Positions 45,256-53,866 of a DNA stretch of 64,000 bases are shown in pieces. The translations under genes and the position numbers were made by a program. Source of the stretch: an uncultured Alistipes sp. (GTDB lineage: Bacteria > Bacteroidota > Bacteroidia > Bacteroidales > Rikenellaceae); the NCBI GenBank assembly GCA_947623965.1, contig CANQIF010000006.1:1-64000 (forward strand), read 5' to 3'. The notes under the pieces are model-generated. The model did no database searches and was not told the DNA's origin. It saw only the letters and a program-made list of their open reading frames with translations. The stretch's first letter is position 1. Each line of letters begins with the position of its first letter.

Positions 45256-46365
45256 ATGAACACTACGATGAAAAAATACTCGATCTATCTTTTCGCTGCG
45301 GCGACGGCTCTTCTTTCGGCCGCCTGCAGCAGCGGTTCGGATTCGGCGGGTGCCGACCCGGAGGTCACCTTCACGACCGAGGTGACGCGTACCGATGTCC
45401 AGACCGCCTTGGGCAGCGGCGCGCAGATGAACGTCTACCTCTCCCAGACGGGCACCGTCGTAAGCAAAACCGCCGTGCTGCACCAGGGGCTCTGCACGGG
45501 CAGCACCTGGAAGGGCGTGCCGCCGATCTACCTGAAGCCCAAGGAGGAGCAATTTCTCTTCGCGATCTGGCCCTACGCCCAAGAGGCGACCGATGCGACG
45601 AAATATCCCGTGACGGCAGCGGCGCAGACCGATTACCTCTACTCGGGGGCTGGCGTCTCGGTAAGCTATGAGAAGCCGACGGCGGTGCTGAAGATGCGCC
45701 ATGCCATGGCGATCTTCGCTTTCGACGTCCGCAGCTACGTGGGCGGCCGTCTCAGCCGGATCGAGATCGGCGGCGAGGAGTTCCCGACCGCCGGCGAGCT
45801 GCGCGTGACGAGCGGCAAGATCACCGTGCGGGAGACCGGCTCGTACGCCCACACCTGCGATTTGGCCCTTTCGGAGCAGGGATCGGGCGACGGCGTGACG
45901 TTCTTCGTGATTCCCTTCGAGCTGAAGCCGGCAAAAGAGGTCGAGGTGAAGATGCAGGTGGGCGACAAGGAGTACACCTGCCAGCTTCCCGCCCGGGAGT
46001 ACATGGGCAATACGAAGTACGTCTTCCACACGAACCTGACCGAAGCGGGGCTTTCGCTGCTGCCGGAGCAGATCGAGGAGATCTCGCTCGACGAGGCGGC
46101 CGGCGTACAGCCTGCCGCGGCGCATTACGGGCTGCTTCGGATCAAGCACAACGCGGAGAGCATTGTCGTTCCCGAGGTGGCCGGCACAGAGCCCTGGGGC
46201 ATGATCTACTGGGGCGACGGCAAGAGCGAGCCCTATGCTTCGGGGAAAAGCTACACCTATACGACGCCCGGTGCGCAGCTGCTCTCGATCGACCTCTGGG
46301 GGGCCGACGGGGTGACGTTCAGCTCGCTCAAGGGCATCGAGGAGATCGATTTTTCGAAGTTCTAA
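45256..46365 (+). CDS. Fimbrillin-like (Mfa-type) lipoprotein
   Basis: A 369-aa lipoprotein (lipobox LLSAAC, Cys24 from the ATG at 45256; ATG 45268 is an alternative start). The N-terminal half follows the fimbrillin pattern of Bacteroidales: VTFTTEVTRT, a segment with FAIWPYAQEA, and LKMRHAMAIFAFDV, in which the conserved LxHAMA-like strand is evident. The last 100 residues (from about 270) appear to be a separate beta-rich domain. It is co-transcribed with the C10 protease. Role in fimbriae or as a surface adhesin is inferred. Confidence 0.78.
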   Translation: MNTTMKKYSIYLFAAATALLSAACSSGSDSAGADPEVTFTTEVTRTDVQTALGSGAQMNVYLSQTGTVVSKTAVLHQGLCTGSTWKGVPPIYLKPKEEQFLFAIWPYAQEATDATKYPVTAAAQTDYLYSGAGVSVSYEKPTAVLKMRHAMAIFAFDVRSYVGGRLSRIEIGGEEFPTAGELRVTSGKITVRETGSYAHTCDLALSEQGSGDGVTFFVIPFELKPAKEVEVKMQVGDKEYTCQLPAREYMGNTKYVFHTNLTEAGLSLLPEQIEEISLDEAAGVQPAAAHYGLLRIKHNAESIVVPEVAGTEPWGMIYWGDGKSEPYASGKSYTYTTPGAQLLSIDLWGADGVTFSSLKGIEEIDFSKF

Positions 46366-46396
46366 TTTAGGGTTCTTACGCAATTCCGCGTATAGG

Positions 46397-46482
46397 GCTC
46401 TCGAGGTTTGAGGACCTCGAGAGCAGCACGATCGGAACTTTGCGATACGCCCCGTCTCGGTTGGAGACGGGGCGTGTTTTTT
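46397..46482 (+). terminator. Two hairpins ending the protease/fimbrillin operon
   Basis: First hairpin: GCTCTCGAGGT and ACCTCGAGAGC (46397-46424), a perfect 11-bp stem without a T-tract. Second: ACGCCCCGTCTC and GAGACGGGGCGT (46447-46475), followed by a G and then six Ts (46477-46482), a strong intrinsic terminator. Confidence 0.9.
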
Positions 46483-46504
46483 GAACGGGAACGATTATAG
46501 ACGA

Positions 46505-47215
46505 AGGAGGAAGGCCGCGGCCTGCGGAGGATACGCACGAGCGGACCTGCGGGATTGATTTTGCTCGCAACAAGCCCGCAGCCGAGCGGTGGGCCTGCGA
46601 CGTAGAGGAGCAGCCCTCCGCCCGGGGGCGGCTGTGGGCTGCCGGTCGCTCCGCGACCGAATTTGCGGCAAACATTTCCACTACATGCGGAGAGTGCGAG
46701 CACAGCCTATCGGGCCGCGGCTTGCGAAGAGCCCGTACGAACGGACACAAAAGCGGACGCGAGTTGCGGGCCTTCGCGCGACGAAGCTGCGGCCCGCTGC
46801 GGTTCCATTCGGAACCGCAAATTCAGAATTCAAAATTAGATGAGGTCGCCGGGTGATATGTGTTCCAATTCGGGACGCAGCCTGCGGAGAGCACGCAGAT
46901 TCGGGTACGAATTGCGGGCCTCCGCCCGGCGGAGGCTGCGGCCCGCTCGGTCCTGACAGACCGATTCCAACTCAAGACAAGCCCACAGCCGAGCGGATGG
47001 GCTTGCAACGAGCAGCGCGAGGATGCAGCCCTCCGCCCGGGGGTGGCTGCGGGCTGCCGGTCGTTTCACGACCGAGCCTGACGCTAAACACTCCGCAACA
47101 AACAGGCGGCTGCGGGCTGCTCGGTCGCATAGCGACCGCATTTGCAGGCACAAGCACTCGAATCAGATCAGGCGACTGCGGGCTGCCGGCATCTGCGGCG
47201 TCGATTTTGCAGCCT
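46505..47215. repeat. GC-rich palindromic repeat cluster
   Basis: B units near 46575 and 46978; the CGGGCCGCGGCTTGCGAAG variant at 46712 (the same variant occurs at 13072); an A unit at about 46873 with P3 = ATTCG/CGAAT and TCGGTC/GACCGA after it. The cluster runs to within 80 bp of tRNA-Gln and contains no gene. Confidence 0.85.
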
Positions 47216-47293
47216 CATCCCGCTGCCCCCCCCCGCGGCACCCGGCGGCACGTACAAAAAGAAGAACGGCCGCCTGAAAAGACAGCCGTTTTG

Positions 47294-47364
47294 TTGAGCT
47301 ACTCGGACTCGAACCAAGAATAACAGGACCAGAATCTGTTGTGTTACCGTTACACCATAGCTCA
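47294..47364 (-). tRNA. tRNA-Gln (CTG)
   Basis: A 71-nt cloverleaf without encoded CCA. Acceptor TGAGCTA pairs with TAGCTCA; D stem GTG/CAC; anticodon loop TTCTGGT gives CTG; T stem CTTGG/CCGAG with loop TTCGAGT. The bottom anticodon-stem pair is an A-C mismatch (ACAGA/CCTGT), which is unusual but does not disturb the fold. Confidence 0.93.
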
Positions 47365-47382
47365 ATGTCACTTTCGACGATG

Positions 47383-47413
47383 CAAAAGTAGAACTATTTT
47401 TTGCAATCGCAAA
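47383..47413 (-). promoter_or_regulatory. Promoter of tRNA-Gln
   Basis: Minus-strand TACTTTTG (47383-47390) and TTTG (47410-47413), 19-nt spacer. The divergent nucleoside transporter has a possible -7 TATTTTTG at 47435-47442 on the plus strand, with no clear -33. Confidence 0.78.
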
Positions 47414-47503
47414 GAAAAAAAGCGTTTTTTTTCGTATTTTTGTTTGATCCGCCGCGCGAATGGGTGCTGCCGACACATTGAAAACACACTAAATCAATAC
47501 GCT

Positions 47504-48844
47504 ATGGGACTTAAACTCCGCTTAACGATCATGAACTTTCTCCAGTTCGCCGTCTGGGGATCCTATCTGGTATGTATCGGCAATTTCCTGGGCCGCGTCG
47601 GATTGGGCGACTACATCGCGTGGTTCTACGTAGCGCAGGGCGTCGTCTCGATCTTCATGCCCGCCATCATCGGCGCCATCGCCGACAAGTTCGTCCAGCC
47701 GCAGCGGCTGCTCGGCATCTCGCACCTCATAGCCGCCGCCTTCATGCTTCTGGCCGCCTGGGCCGGCATCGAAGCCACCCGCTCGGCCGCCGAGCAGTTA
47801 GCCGCCGGCGCCGACCGCATCGAAGCCGCGATCTGGCCCGTCTTCCTCCCCTACCTCGTGAGCGTCGCCTTCTACATGCCGACCATCGCCCTCTCGAATA
47901 CGGTCGCCTTCTCGGCCCTCGTCCGCAACGGCTACGACACGGTGAAGGACTTCCCGCCGATCCGCGTCTTCGGCACCGTCGGCTTCATCGCCGCCATGTG
48001 GTTCGTCAACTTCGCCGGCTTCGGCCTGGGGCAGGCTGCCCAGTTCACCTACATGCAGCTCATCGTCTGCGCCGCCTTCGGGCTGCTGCTGGGGCTCTAC
48101 TCCTTCACGCTCCCCGAATGCCCCATCAACCGCACCGCCGCCAGTGAGAAGAAGAGCTTCGCACAACGCTTCGGCCTCGACGCCTTCGTCCTCTTCAAAC
48201 AGAAGAAGATGGCCCTCTTCTTCATCTTCTCGATGCTGCTGGGCGTCTCGCTGCAGATCACCAACGGCTTCGCCACCCCCTATATCAACTCCTTCGCCGC
48301 CACCTCGAAGAGCTGGTTCGCCGAGAACCCCACCCTGCTGACCTCGCTCTCGCAGGCCTCCGAGGCCCTTTGCATCCTGCTCATCCCCTTCTTCCTGGGA
48401 CGCTTCGGCATCAAACGCGTGATGCTCATGGCCATGGGCGCCTGGGTGCTCCGCTTCGGCTTCTTCGGCATCGGCTCGACCGAGTCGGTCGGCGGCCTCG
48501 CGGCCCTTATCGCCTCGATGATCGTCTACGGCGTGGCCTTCGACTTCTTCAACGTCTCGGGCGCCCTCTTCGTCGAGCGGGAGGCCGGCCGTGATTTCCA
48601 GGCCTCGGCCCAGGGGCTCTTCATGCTGATGACCAACGGCATCGGCGCCTCGGTCGGCACCTGGATCGCCGGCAAGGTGGTGAACCACTTCTGCGCCTGG
48701 AACGCCGAGGGCTTCTTCGTGGCCCGTCCAGACGTAGCGGGCGGCTGGCCCGCCGTCTGGGGCATCTTCGCCGCCTATGCCCTCGTCGTGGCCATCACTT
48801 TCGCCCTTGTTTTCAAGTACAGGCACCAGCCTGTCCACAGCTGA
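47504..48844 (+). CDS. MFS nucleoside permease (NupG/XapB-like)
   Basis: A 446-aa inner-membrane transporter with about 12 hydrophobic segments, of the nucleoside:H+ symporter family. Family traits are the N-terminal MNFLQFAVWGSYL helix, GAIADKFVQPQRLLGISH in the first cytoplasmic loop, VYGVAFDFFNVSGALFVE and the SAQGLFMLMTNGIGASVGTW helix. ATG 47504 begins directly before the first membrane segment; upstream in-frame codons overlap the tRNA-Gln promoter and are not used. The DUF3784 gene follows at 13 bp. Confidence 0.9.
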   Translation: MGLKLRLTIMNFLQFAVWGSYLVCIGNFLGRVGLGDYIAWFYVAQGVVSIFMPAIIGAIADKFVQPQRLLGISHLIAAAFMLLAAWAGIEATRSAAEQLAAGADRIEAAIWPVFLPYLVSVAFYMPTIALSNTVAFSALVRNGYDTVKDFPPIRVFGTVGFIAAMWFVNFAGFGLGQAAQFTYMQLIVCAAFGLLLGLYSFTLPECPINRTAASEKKSFAQRFGLDAFVLFKQKKMALFFIFSMLLGVSLQITNGFATPYINSFAATSKSWFAENPTLLTSLSQASEALCILLIPFFLGRFGIKRVMLMAMGAWVLRFGFFGIGSTESVGGLAALIASMIVYGVAFDFFNVSGALFVEREAGRDFQASAQGLFMLMTNGIGASVGTWIAGKVVNHFCAWNAEGFFVARPDVAGGWPAVWGIFAAYALVVAITFALVFKYRHQPVHS

Positions 48845-48857
48845 TTCCCGCCCCGTC

Positions 48858-49163
48858 ATGCCCGACAAAAGCGAGCTGTTCTTCCTCGGCGCCATCGCGC
48901 TCTGCCTGTTCATTCAGGGCGTTTTTCTCTGGTTCGGGAAAGGCGCCTGGATGATCGCGGGATACAACACGCTGCCGCGGCGCGAACGCGAGCGCATCGA
49001 CAAGCGGAAGCTCTGCCGTACAGCGGCGGTCTTTCTGTTCTACCTGGCAACGATCGTGCTCGTCGATCTCTTCACGTCACCCTGCGGATACGTGATCGGC
49101 CTCGGGCTGCCGATCGGCGCGCGATCGTGCTGCTCGTCTATTGCGATACGGGCGACCGGATGA
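48858..49163 (+). CDS. DUF3784 small membrane protein, probably frameshifted near its end
   Basis: A 101-aa frame with the DUF3784 hallmark GKGAWMIAGYNTLPRRERE and two membrane segments. After GLGLPIGA the frame turns into ARSCCSSIAIRATG. The neighbouring frame reads IVLLVYCDTGDRMKKI and then stops at 49172-49174, a natural third membrane segment and basic tail. One missing base in the GCGCG run near 49117-49122 explains it. This is either a true mutation or a base-calling error. The function of the family is unknown. Confidence 0.75.
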   Translation: MPDKSELFFLGAIALCLFIQGVFLWFGKGAWMIAGYNTLPRRERERIDKRKLCRTAAVFLFYLATIVLVDLFTSPCGYVIGLGLPIGARSCCSSIAIRATG

Positions 49164-49194
49164 AGAAGATATAGAAAGGGGCGTGCGCGTGACT

Positions 49195-49790
49195 GCGGGT
49201 CCGCAGCTTCGCAACGAATCGGCACATTCGGGCTGCAGCCTGCGGAGCACGCATGTTCGGATTCGAACTGCGGGCCTCCGCTGCCCCCAGGCTGCGGCCC
49301 GCATGGTCTTTTCAAGGCCGAAATTCAAAATTCGGGACGCAGCTTGCGAAGGACCGGCACGAGCGGACTTGCGGACGCGAGGAGCGGGCCTTCGCGGGGC
49401 GAAGCTGCGGCCCGTTGCGCCCTGCGGGCACAAATTCAAAATTCAAGATTCAAAATTGCCGATCGGACTGCAGCCTGCGGAGGGCACGCTCGAAACGGAC
49501 CTGCGGGACACGAGCTGTGGGCCTCCGCCGCCCCCAGGCTGCGGGCTGCGGCGCCCATTCGGGCGCAATTCATGATTCAAAATTACCCGAAGCGTCCATG
49601 CTTGGCAGATTCGAATGCCAGGCAAGCCCGCAGCCGAGTGGACGGGCCTGCGACGTAAAGGAGCAGCCCTCCGCCCGGGGGCGGCTGCGGGCTGCCAATC
49701 GCTACGCGATTGAATTTGCAGGCAATCACCTCAACCAGACTCGGCGGGCTGCAGCCCGCCGATGTCCGACGGCATCGCCCCGCCCCTGCA
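49195..49790. repeat. GC-rich palindromic repeat cluster
   Basis: A units at about 49228, 49331 and 49462, all on the plus strand. The second has the full GAAG variant (AGCTTGCGAAG, CCTTCGC, CGAAGCT), the others the GGAG variant. A B unit lies near 49625 (CTGC/GCAG apical hairpin), with AT-rich tails between. It lies between convergent DUF3784 and purB. Confidence 0.85.
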
Positions 49791-49828
49791 AAAAGTACGG
49801 TCCCGGAAATGATCCGAACGGACAAAAG

Positions 49829-49848
49829 CCTGCCGAATCCGCGGCAGG
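49829..49848. terminator. Small hairpin terminator
   Basis: CCTGCCG (49829-49835) and CGGCAGG (49842-49848), then TTTCTTTT on the plus strand and AAAA before it. Confidence 0.6.
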
Positions 49849-49926
49849 TTTCTTTTCTGGCATCGTATTTGATCTTTTTCCGGACAGCTGCGGATCAGCA
49901 ACCGCAGTGAGGTTTCTTCATTTATT

Positions 49927-50007
49927 TAAGTTTGGGTTAGTAGTTTTAGAAGGAGCAATTCCTTCGGGGGCAGCAGGCAGTCGCGAAGACTCCCTGCTGT
50001 TTTTTTT
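49927..50007 (+). ncRNA. Candidate short RNA with its own -7 element and terminator
   Basis: TAAGTTTG (49927-49934) fits the -7 consensus, though no -33 TTTG is evident. About 10 nt on, a roughly 65-nt transcript would contain hairpin GAAGGA-GCAAT-TCCTTC, then CAGCAGG/CCTGCTG (49971-49999) enclosing an AGTC/GACT inner stem, and eight Ts (50000-50007). A short GTG-initiated peptide could also be read through it, so an attenuator-type leader is an alternative. 50008-50229 holds nothing clear beyond GC- and A-rich sequence. Confidence 0.45.
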
Positions 50008-50229
50008 GCGCACCGGGCCGACCGCCGCCACTCTGCCACTCCACCACCCTCCGGAACCGGCCACTCGCCCCGATGCCGCCGCAAAAAACAACCCCGCAAA
50101 AACAGCCGCAAAAAACAGTCCTCGAAAGTAGCCGCAAAAAACCACCCTGCACCCCCCCTCCCCTAAGAAACCAGCGGGCCCCCGGGAAACACCGGAAACC
50201 CGCCGCTCTTTGTCTCGGCTCCGCACGGA

Positions 50230-51579
50230 TTACTGGCGGAAGACACCCGTATAACTGGCGGGCGAGAGGGCGCGCAGCTCCTCCTTCACCGCGTCCGAAA
50301 CGGCGAGCGTCTCGATAAAGGCCTTGATCGAGGCCTCGGTGATATGCTCGTTGGTGCGGGTCAGCGCCTTGAGCGCCTCGTAGGGTTTCGGGTACCCCTC
50401 ACGGCGCAGGATCGTCTGGATTCCCTCGGCCACCACGGCCCAGTTGGCCTCCAAGTCGCGGTCGATCGCCTCGCGGTTGAGCAGCACCTTGTTCAACCCC
50501 TTCATGAGCGATTTCAGCGCGATAAGCATGTGGCCCATCGGCACGCCGATGTTGCGCAGGACGGTCGAATCGGTCAAATCGCGCTGCAGGCGCGAGACGG
50601 GAAGTTTGCGCGCCAAGTGCTCGTAGAGGGCATTGGCCATCCCGAGGTTGCCCTCGGCGTTCTCGAAGTCGATCGGGTTGACCTTGTGGGGCATGGCGCT
50701 CGAACCTACCTCGCCGGCCTTGATCCGCTGCTTGAAGTACTCCGCGGAGATGTACATCCACATGTCGCGCGCCAGGTCGATCAAAATCGAGTCGATGCGT
50801 TTCAGGGCGTCGAAGATCGCCGCGAGGTTGTCGTAGTGCTCGATCTGTGTCGTGTAGCGCGAGCGGGAGAGCCCCAGCGTGTCATTCACGAAGCGGTCGG
50901 CGAAGGCGACCCAGTCGCGCCCGGGGTAGGCGGCATGGTGGGCATTCAGGTTGCCTGTGGCGCCGCCGAACTTCGCCGGCACGGGAATGGCCCACAGCTG
51001 TTCGAGCTGTTTGTCGAGCCGTTCGACGTAGACCAGCAGCTCCTTGCCGAGCACCGTCGGCGAGGCGGGCTGGCCGTGCGTGCGGGCCAGCATCGGCACC
51101 GTCATCCACTCTTCGGCCATCGCGGCGAGCTTCTCGCGCACCTCCGCGAAGGCGGGGCGGCAAACCGCGTCGAGCGCCTCCTTCAACGAGAGGGGCACAG
51201 CCGTATTGTTGATATCCTGCGACGTGAGGCCGAAGTGGACGAACTCCTTGTAAGAGGCGAGCCCGAGGGCCTCCATCCGCTCCTTGAGGAGGTATTCGAC
51301 CGCCTTCACGTCGTGGTTCGTGGTCCGCTCGATCTCCTTCACCCGCTCGGCCGTCTCCGGCGCGAAATCGAGGTAGAGGGCGCGCAGGGCGGCGAATTTC
51401 GTCCGATCGACGCCGGCCAGCTGCGGCAGGGGCAGCTCGCACAGGGCGATGAAGTACTCGACCTCGACACGGATGCGGTAGCGGATCAGGGCCTGTTCGG
51501 AGAAGTAGGCGGCCAGCGGCTCCGTGACGGAACGGTAACGGCCGTCGATCGGGGAGATGGCGGTAAGCGGAGTAATCAT
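50230..51579 (-). CDS. purB: Adenylosuccinate lyase
   Basis: A 449-aa fumarase/aspartase-superfamily enzyme acting twice in purine synthesis (SAICAR to AICAR, adenylosuccinate to AMP). Visible signatures: ISPIDGRYR at the N terminus, RTTNHDVKAVEYLL, the FGLTSQDINNTA segment, RTHGQPASPT and the mobile-loop motif GSSAMPHKVNPIDFENAEGN. ATG 51579 gives MITPLTAISPIDGRY, matching family starts; the upstream extension is not conserved-looking. Its -7 candidate TAAATTTG lies at 51610-51617 on the minus strand. Confidence 0.97.
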   Translation of the reverse strand: MITPLTAISPIDGRYRSVTEPLAAYFSEQALIRYRIRVEVEYFIALCELPLPQLAGVDRTKFAALRALYLDFAPETAERVKEIERTTNHDVKAVEYLLKERMEALGLASYKEFVHFGLTSQDINNTAVPLSLKEALDAVCRPAFAEVREKLAAMAEEWMTVPMLARTHGQPASPTVLGKELLVYVERLDKQLEQLWAIPVPAKFGGATGNLNAHHAAYPGRDWVAFADRFVNDTLGLSRSRYTTQIEHYDNLAAIFDALKRIDSILIDLARDMWMYISAEYFKQRIKAGEVGSSAMPHKVNPIDFENAEGNLGMANALYEHLARKLPVSRLQRDLTDSTVLRNIGVPMGHMLIALKSLMKGLNKVLLNREAIDRDLEANWAVVAEGIQTILRREGYPKPYEALKALTRTNEHITEASIKAFIETLAVSDAVKEELRALSPASYTGVFRQ

Positions 51580-51626
51580 AGCGTGTGGAATATTGCTGAA
51601 TTTCGGCACCAAATTTACGACAATTC

Positions 51627-51656
51627 TTGAAAAAAGCATAATTTTCGTTATCTTTG
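51627..51656 (+). promoter_or_regulatory. Promoter of the DUF4834-Mla operon
   Basis: TTG (51627-51629), 19-nt spacer, TATCTTTG (51649-51656). The predicted leader is about 290 nt (51663-51951). It is GC-rich, with loosely repeated CCGGCATTTGCAG-type segments, and contains no gene I can support. Confidence 0.75.
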
Positions 51657-51951
51657 CTTGCGAAAGGGGCGCCTATTCGGCCGCCGTGCACGCCGCCAGG
51701 GGGAGGGTGAAATTTGCAAGCCGGAGCTGCCGGCCGTTAGGACCGGCATTTGCAGCGCAGGGTTTCCTGCGTTCGGGATGCGAGGCTGCCGACTGCCGGA
51801 GCGAGGATTCGCAGGCCGAGCCTTTTTGGCTCTCGGGGCCGGCATTTGCAGACCGAGCCTTCCGGCCGCCAGGTTTTCCGTCCTCCGGCTGCAGCCGCCG
51901 CGCGTCTCTTTCAGGCGGGCAAAGCCCGCAACCCGTTATTGACTAAAAAAG

Positions 51952-52347
51952 ATGAACTTCATCACCGCATTTCTCGACTCGCTCGTCGCCTTCGTGCGAC
52001 GCAACCCGCTCACCGTGCTGCTCATCATCCTGCTGGGCCTCACGGCGCCGGCTCTTCTGCGCGGCCTGGCCACGCTCATTCTCTACCTCATTCTGGGCTT
52101 CGTGCTCCTCATCGTCGTCATCGCCCTTTCGCTGCACTGGCGGCTCCGCAAGGCGCAGCGGCAGATGGAGGAGCAGTTCGGCCCCGGCTATCACGAGGCG
52201 TCGGACACCGCCTACCGCTGGACCAACCGCACCCGCCACGACCGCGAAGAGGGCGAAGTGCGCCTCCACAAGACCTCGGCCGCGCCCGAAAAGCGCATCT
52301 CGACCGAGGTGGGCGACTACGTGGACTTCGAGGAGACGAAAGAATAA
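51952..52347 (+). CDS. DUF4834 small membrane protein
   Basis: A 131-aa protein with two hydrophobic segments near the N terminus (about 18-50; VLLIILLGLTAPALL and LILYLILGFVLLIVVIALSL). A charged C-terminal tail follows (EEQFGPGYHEASD and DYVDFEETKE). Found in Bacteroidetes upstream of Mla-type transporter genes; function unknown. It is 6 bp before the MlaE-like gene, so it is the first gene of that operon. Confidence 0.8.
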   Translation: MNFITAFLDSLVAFVRRNPLTVLLIILLGLTAPALLRGLATLILYLILGFVLLIVVIALSLHWRLRKAQRQMEEQFGPGYHEASDTAYRWTNRTRHDREEGEVRLHKTSAAPEKRISTEVGDYVDFEETKE

Positions 52348-52353
52348 CCCGCG

Positions 52354-53097
52354 ATGCTGCGCATTTTCGAACTCATAGGCCGCTACTTCATCCTGATGGG
52401 AAAGGTCTTTTCCCGTCCGGAGAAGGCCGTGATCTACCGCCGCCGCATCCTCTACGAAATGGAGGCGATCGGGCTCGACTCGGTCGGGCTCACGGCGATC
52501 ATCTCGATCTTCATCGGCGCCGTCATCACGCTGCAGATGTGCATCAACCTCGAATCGCCCTTCGTCCCCGAATCGATGATCGGCTACGCCACGCGCGAGA
52601 CGATGATCCTCGAATTCTCGTCGACGGTCGTCGCCCTGATCCTCTCGGGCAAGGTGGGATCGAGCATCGCCTCCGAAATCGGCACGATGCGCATCACCGA
52701 ACAGATCGACGCCCTCGAAATCATGGGCGTCAACTCGGCCTCGTACCTCATCCTGCCGAAGATCGTGGCCGCCGTGTGCTTCTTCCCGCTGCTGACGATC
52801 CTCTCGATCGGCATCGGCATCGTCGGCGGCTACCTGATCGCCGTCGCTACGGACATCATGATCCCGTCGAACTACGTGGACGGCATCCTGGTCGATTTCA
52901 AGAGCTATTCGATCGTCTACTCGCTCATCAAGTCGGCCGTCTTCGCCTACATCATCACCTCCGTCTCGGCCTTCTTCGGCTACTACGCCAAGGGCAACTC
53001 GCTCGAAGTGGGCCGCGCCTCGACCCGCGCCGTGGTGGTCGGCTCGGTGGTCATCATGATCTTCAACCTCATTCTGACGCAACTGCTGCTGATATGA
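52354..53097 (+). CDS. MlaE-family ABC transporter permease
   Basis: A 247-aa integral membrane permease of the Mla/organic-solvent-resistance family moving phospholipid between membranes. MlaE signatures: VGLTAIISIFIGAVITLQ, EFSSTVVALILSGKVGSSIASEIGTMRITEQIDALEIMGVN, and KSAVFAYIITSVSAFFGYYAKG near the C terminus. About five membrane segments are visible. The stop codon overlaps the start of the ATPase gene as ATGA (53094-53097). Confidence 0.93.
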   Translation: MLRIFELIGRYFILMGKVFSRPEKAVIYRRRILYEMEAIGLDSVGLTAIISIFIGAVITLQMCINLESPFVPESMIGYATRETMILEFSSTVVALILSGKVGSSIASEIGTMRITEQIDALEIMGVNSASYLILPKIVAAVCFFPLLTILSIGIGIVGGYLIAVATDIMIPSNYVDGILVDFKSYSIVYSLIKSAVFAYIITSVSAFFGYYAKGNSLEVGRASTRAVVVGSVVIMIFNLILTQLLLI

Positions 53098-53843
53098 TCC
53101 GGGCCGAACACATCACCAAATCCTTCGACGGGCGCACCGTGCTCGACGACATCTCGGTCGAGTTCCGCACGGGGTGCACGAACCTCATCATCGGCCGCAG
53201 CGGCTCGGGCAAGACCGTGCTGCTGAAGACCCTCGTGGGGCTGCACGAGCCCGACAGCGGCGCCGTCTGGTACGACGACCGCAACTTCACGGCCCTTGGC
53301 TTCCGCGAGCGCAAGGCGATCCGCAAGGACATCGGCATGATCTTCCAGGGCGGCGCGCTGCTCGACTCCTCGACCGTCGAGGAGAACATCAAGCTGCCGC
53401 TGGACCTCTTCACCGACCAGCCGGAGGCCGAGAAGCGCGAGCGGGTGGACTTCTGCCTGCACCGCGTGCGGCTGGAAAAGGCCAACCGGCTCTACCCCGC
53501 CGAGCTTTCGGGCGGCATGATCAAGCGCGTGGCCATCGCGCGCGCCATCGTCCTCAACCCGCGCTACCTCTTCTGCGACGAACCCAACTCTGGGCTCGAC
53601 CCGCAGACCTCGATCGTCATCGACAACCTCATCCACGAGATCACGCAGGAGTACCACATCACGACGATCATCAACACGCACGACATGAACTCCGTGATGG
53701 AGATCGGCGAACAGATCGTCTACATCCACGAGGGCCGCAAGGGCTGGGAAGGGACAAAGGAGGAGATTCTCCACGCCGAGAACAAGGCCCTGAACGACTT
53801 CGTTTTCGCCTCGGCCATGGCCAAGCGCGCCCGCGAGTGGTAG
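53094..53843 (+). CDS. MlaF-family ABC transporter ATP-binding protein
   Basis: A 249-aa ATPase for the MlaE-like permease. Walker A GRSGSGKT, Q-loop in MIFQGGALLDSSTVEEN, signature ELSGGMIKRVAIARA, Walker B YLFCDEPNSGLDP and switch His in NTHDMNSV are present. The GGALLDS segment after the Q-loop is typical of the MlaF branch. The start is fixed by the ATGA overlap. The MCE-domain partner (MlaD) is not in this window. Confidence 0.95.
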   Translation: MIRAEHITKSFDGRTVLDDISVEFRTGCTNLIIGRSGSGKTVLLKTLVGLHEPDSGAVWYDDRNFTALGFRERKAIRKDIGMIFQGGALLDSSTVEENIKLPLDLFTDQPEAEKRERVDFCLHRVRLEKANRLYPAELSGGMIKRVAIARAIVLNPRYLFCDEPNSGLDPQTSIVIDNLIHEITQEYHITTIINTHDMNSVMEIGEQIVYIHEGRKGWEGTKEEILHAENKALNDFVFASAMAKRAREW

Positions 53844-53866
53844 GCGGGCGGGCACACCACCGAATC

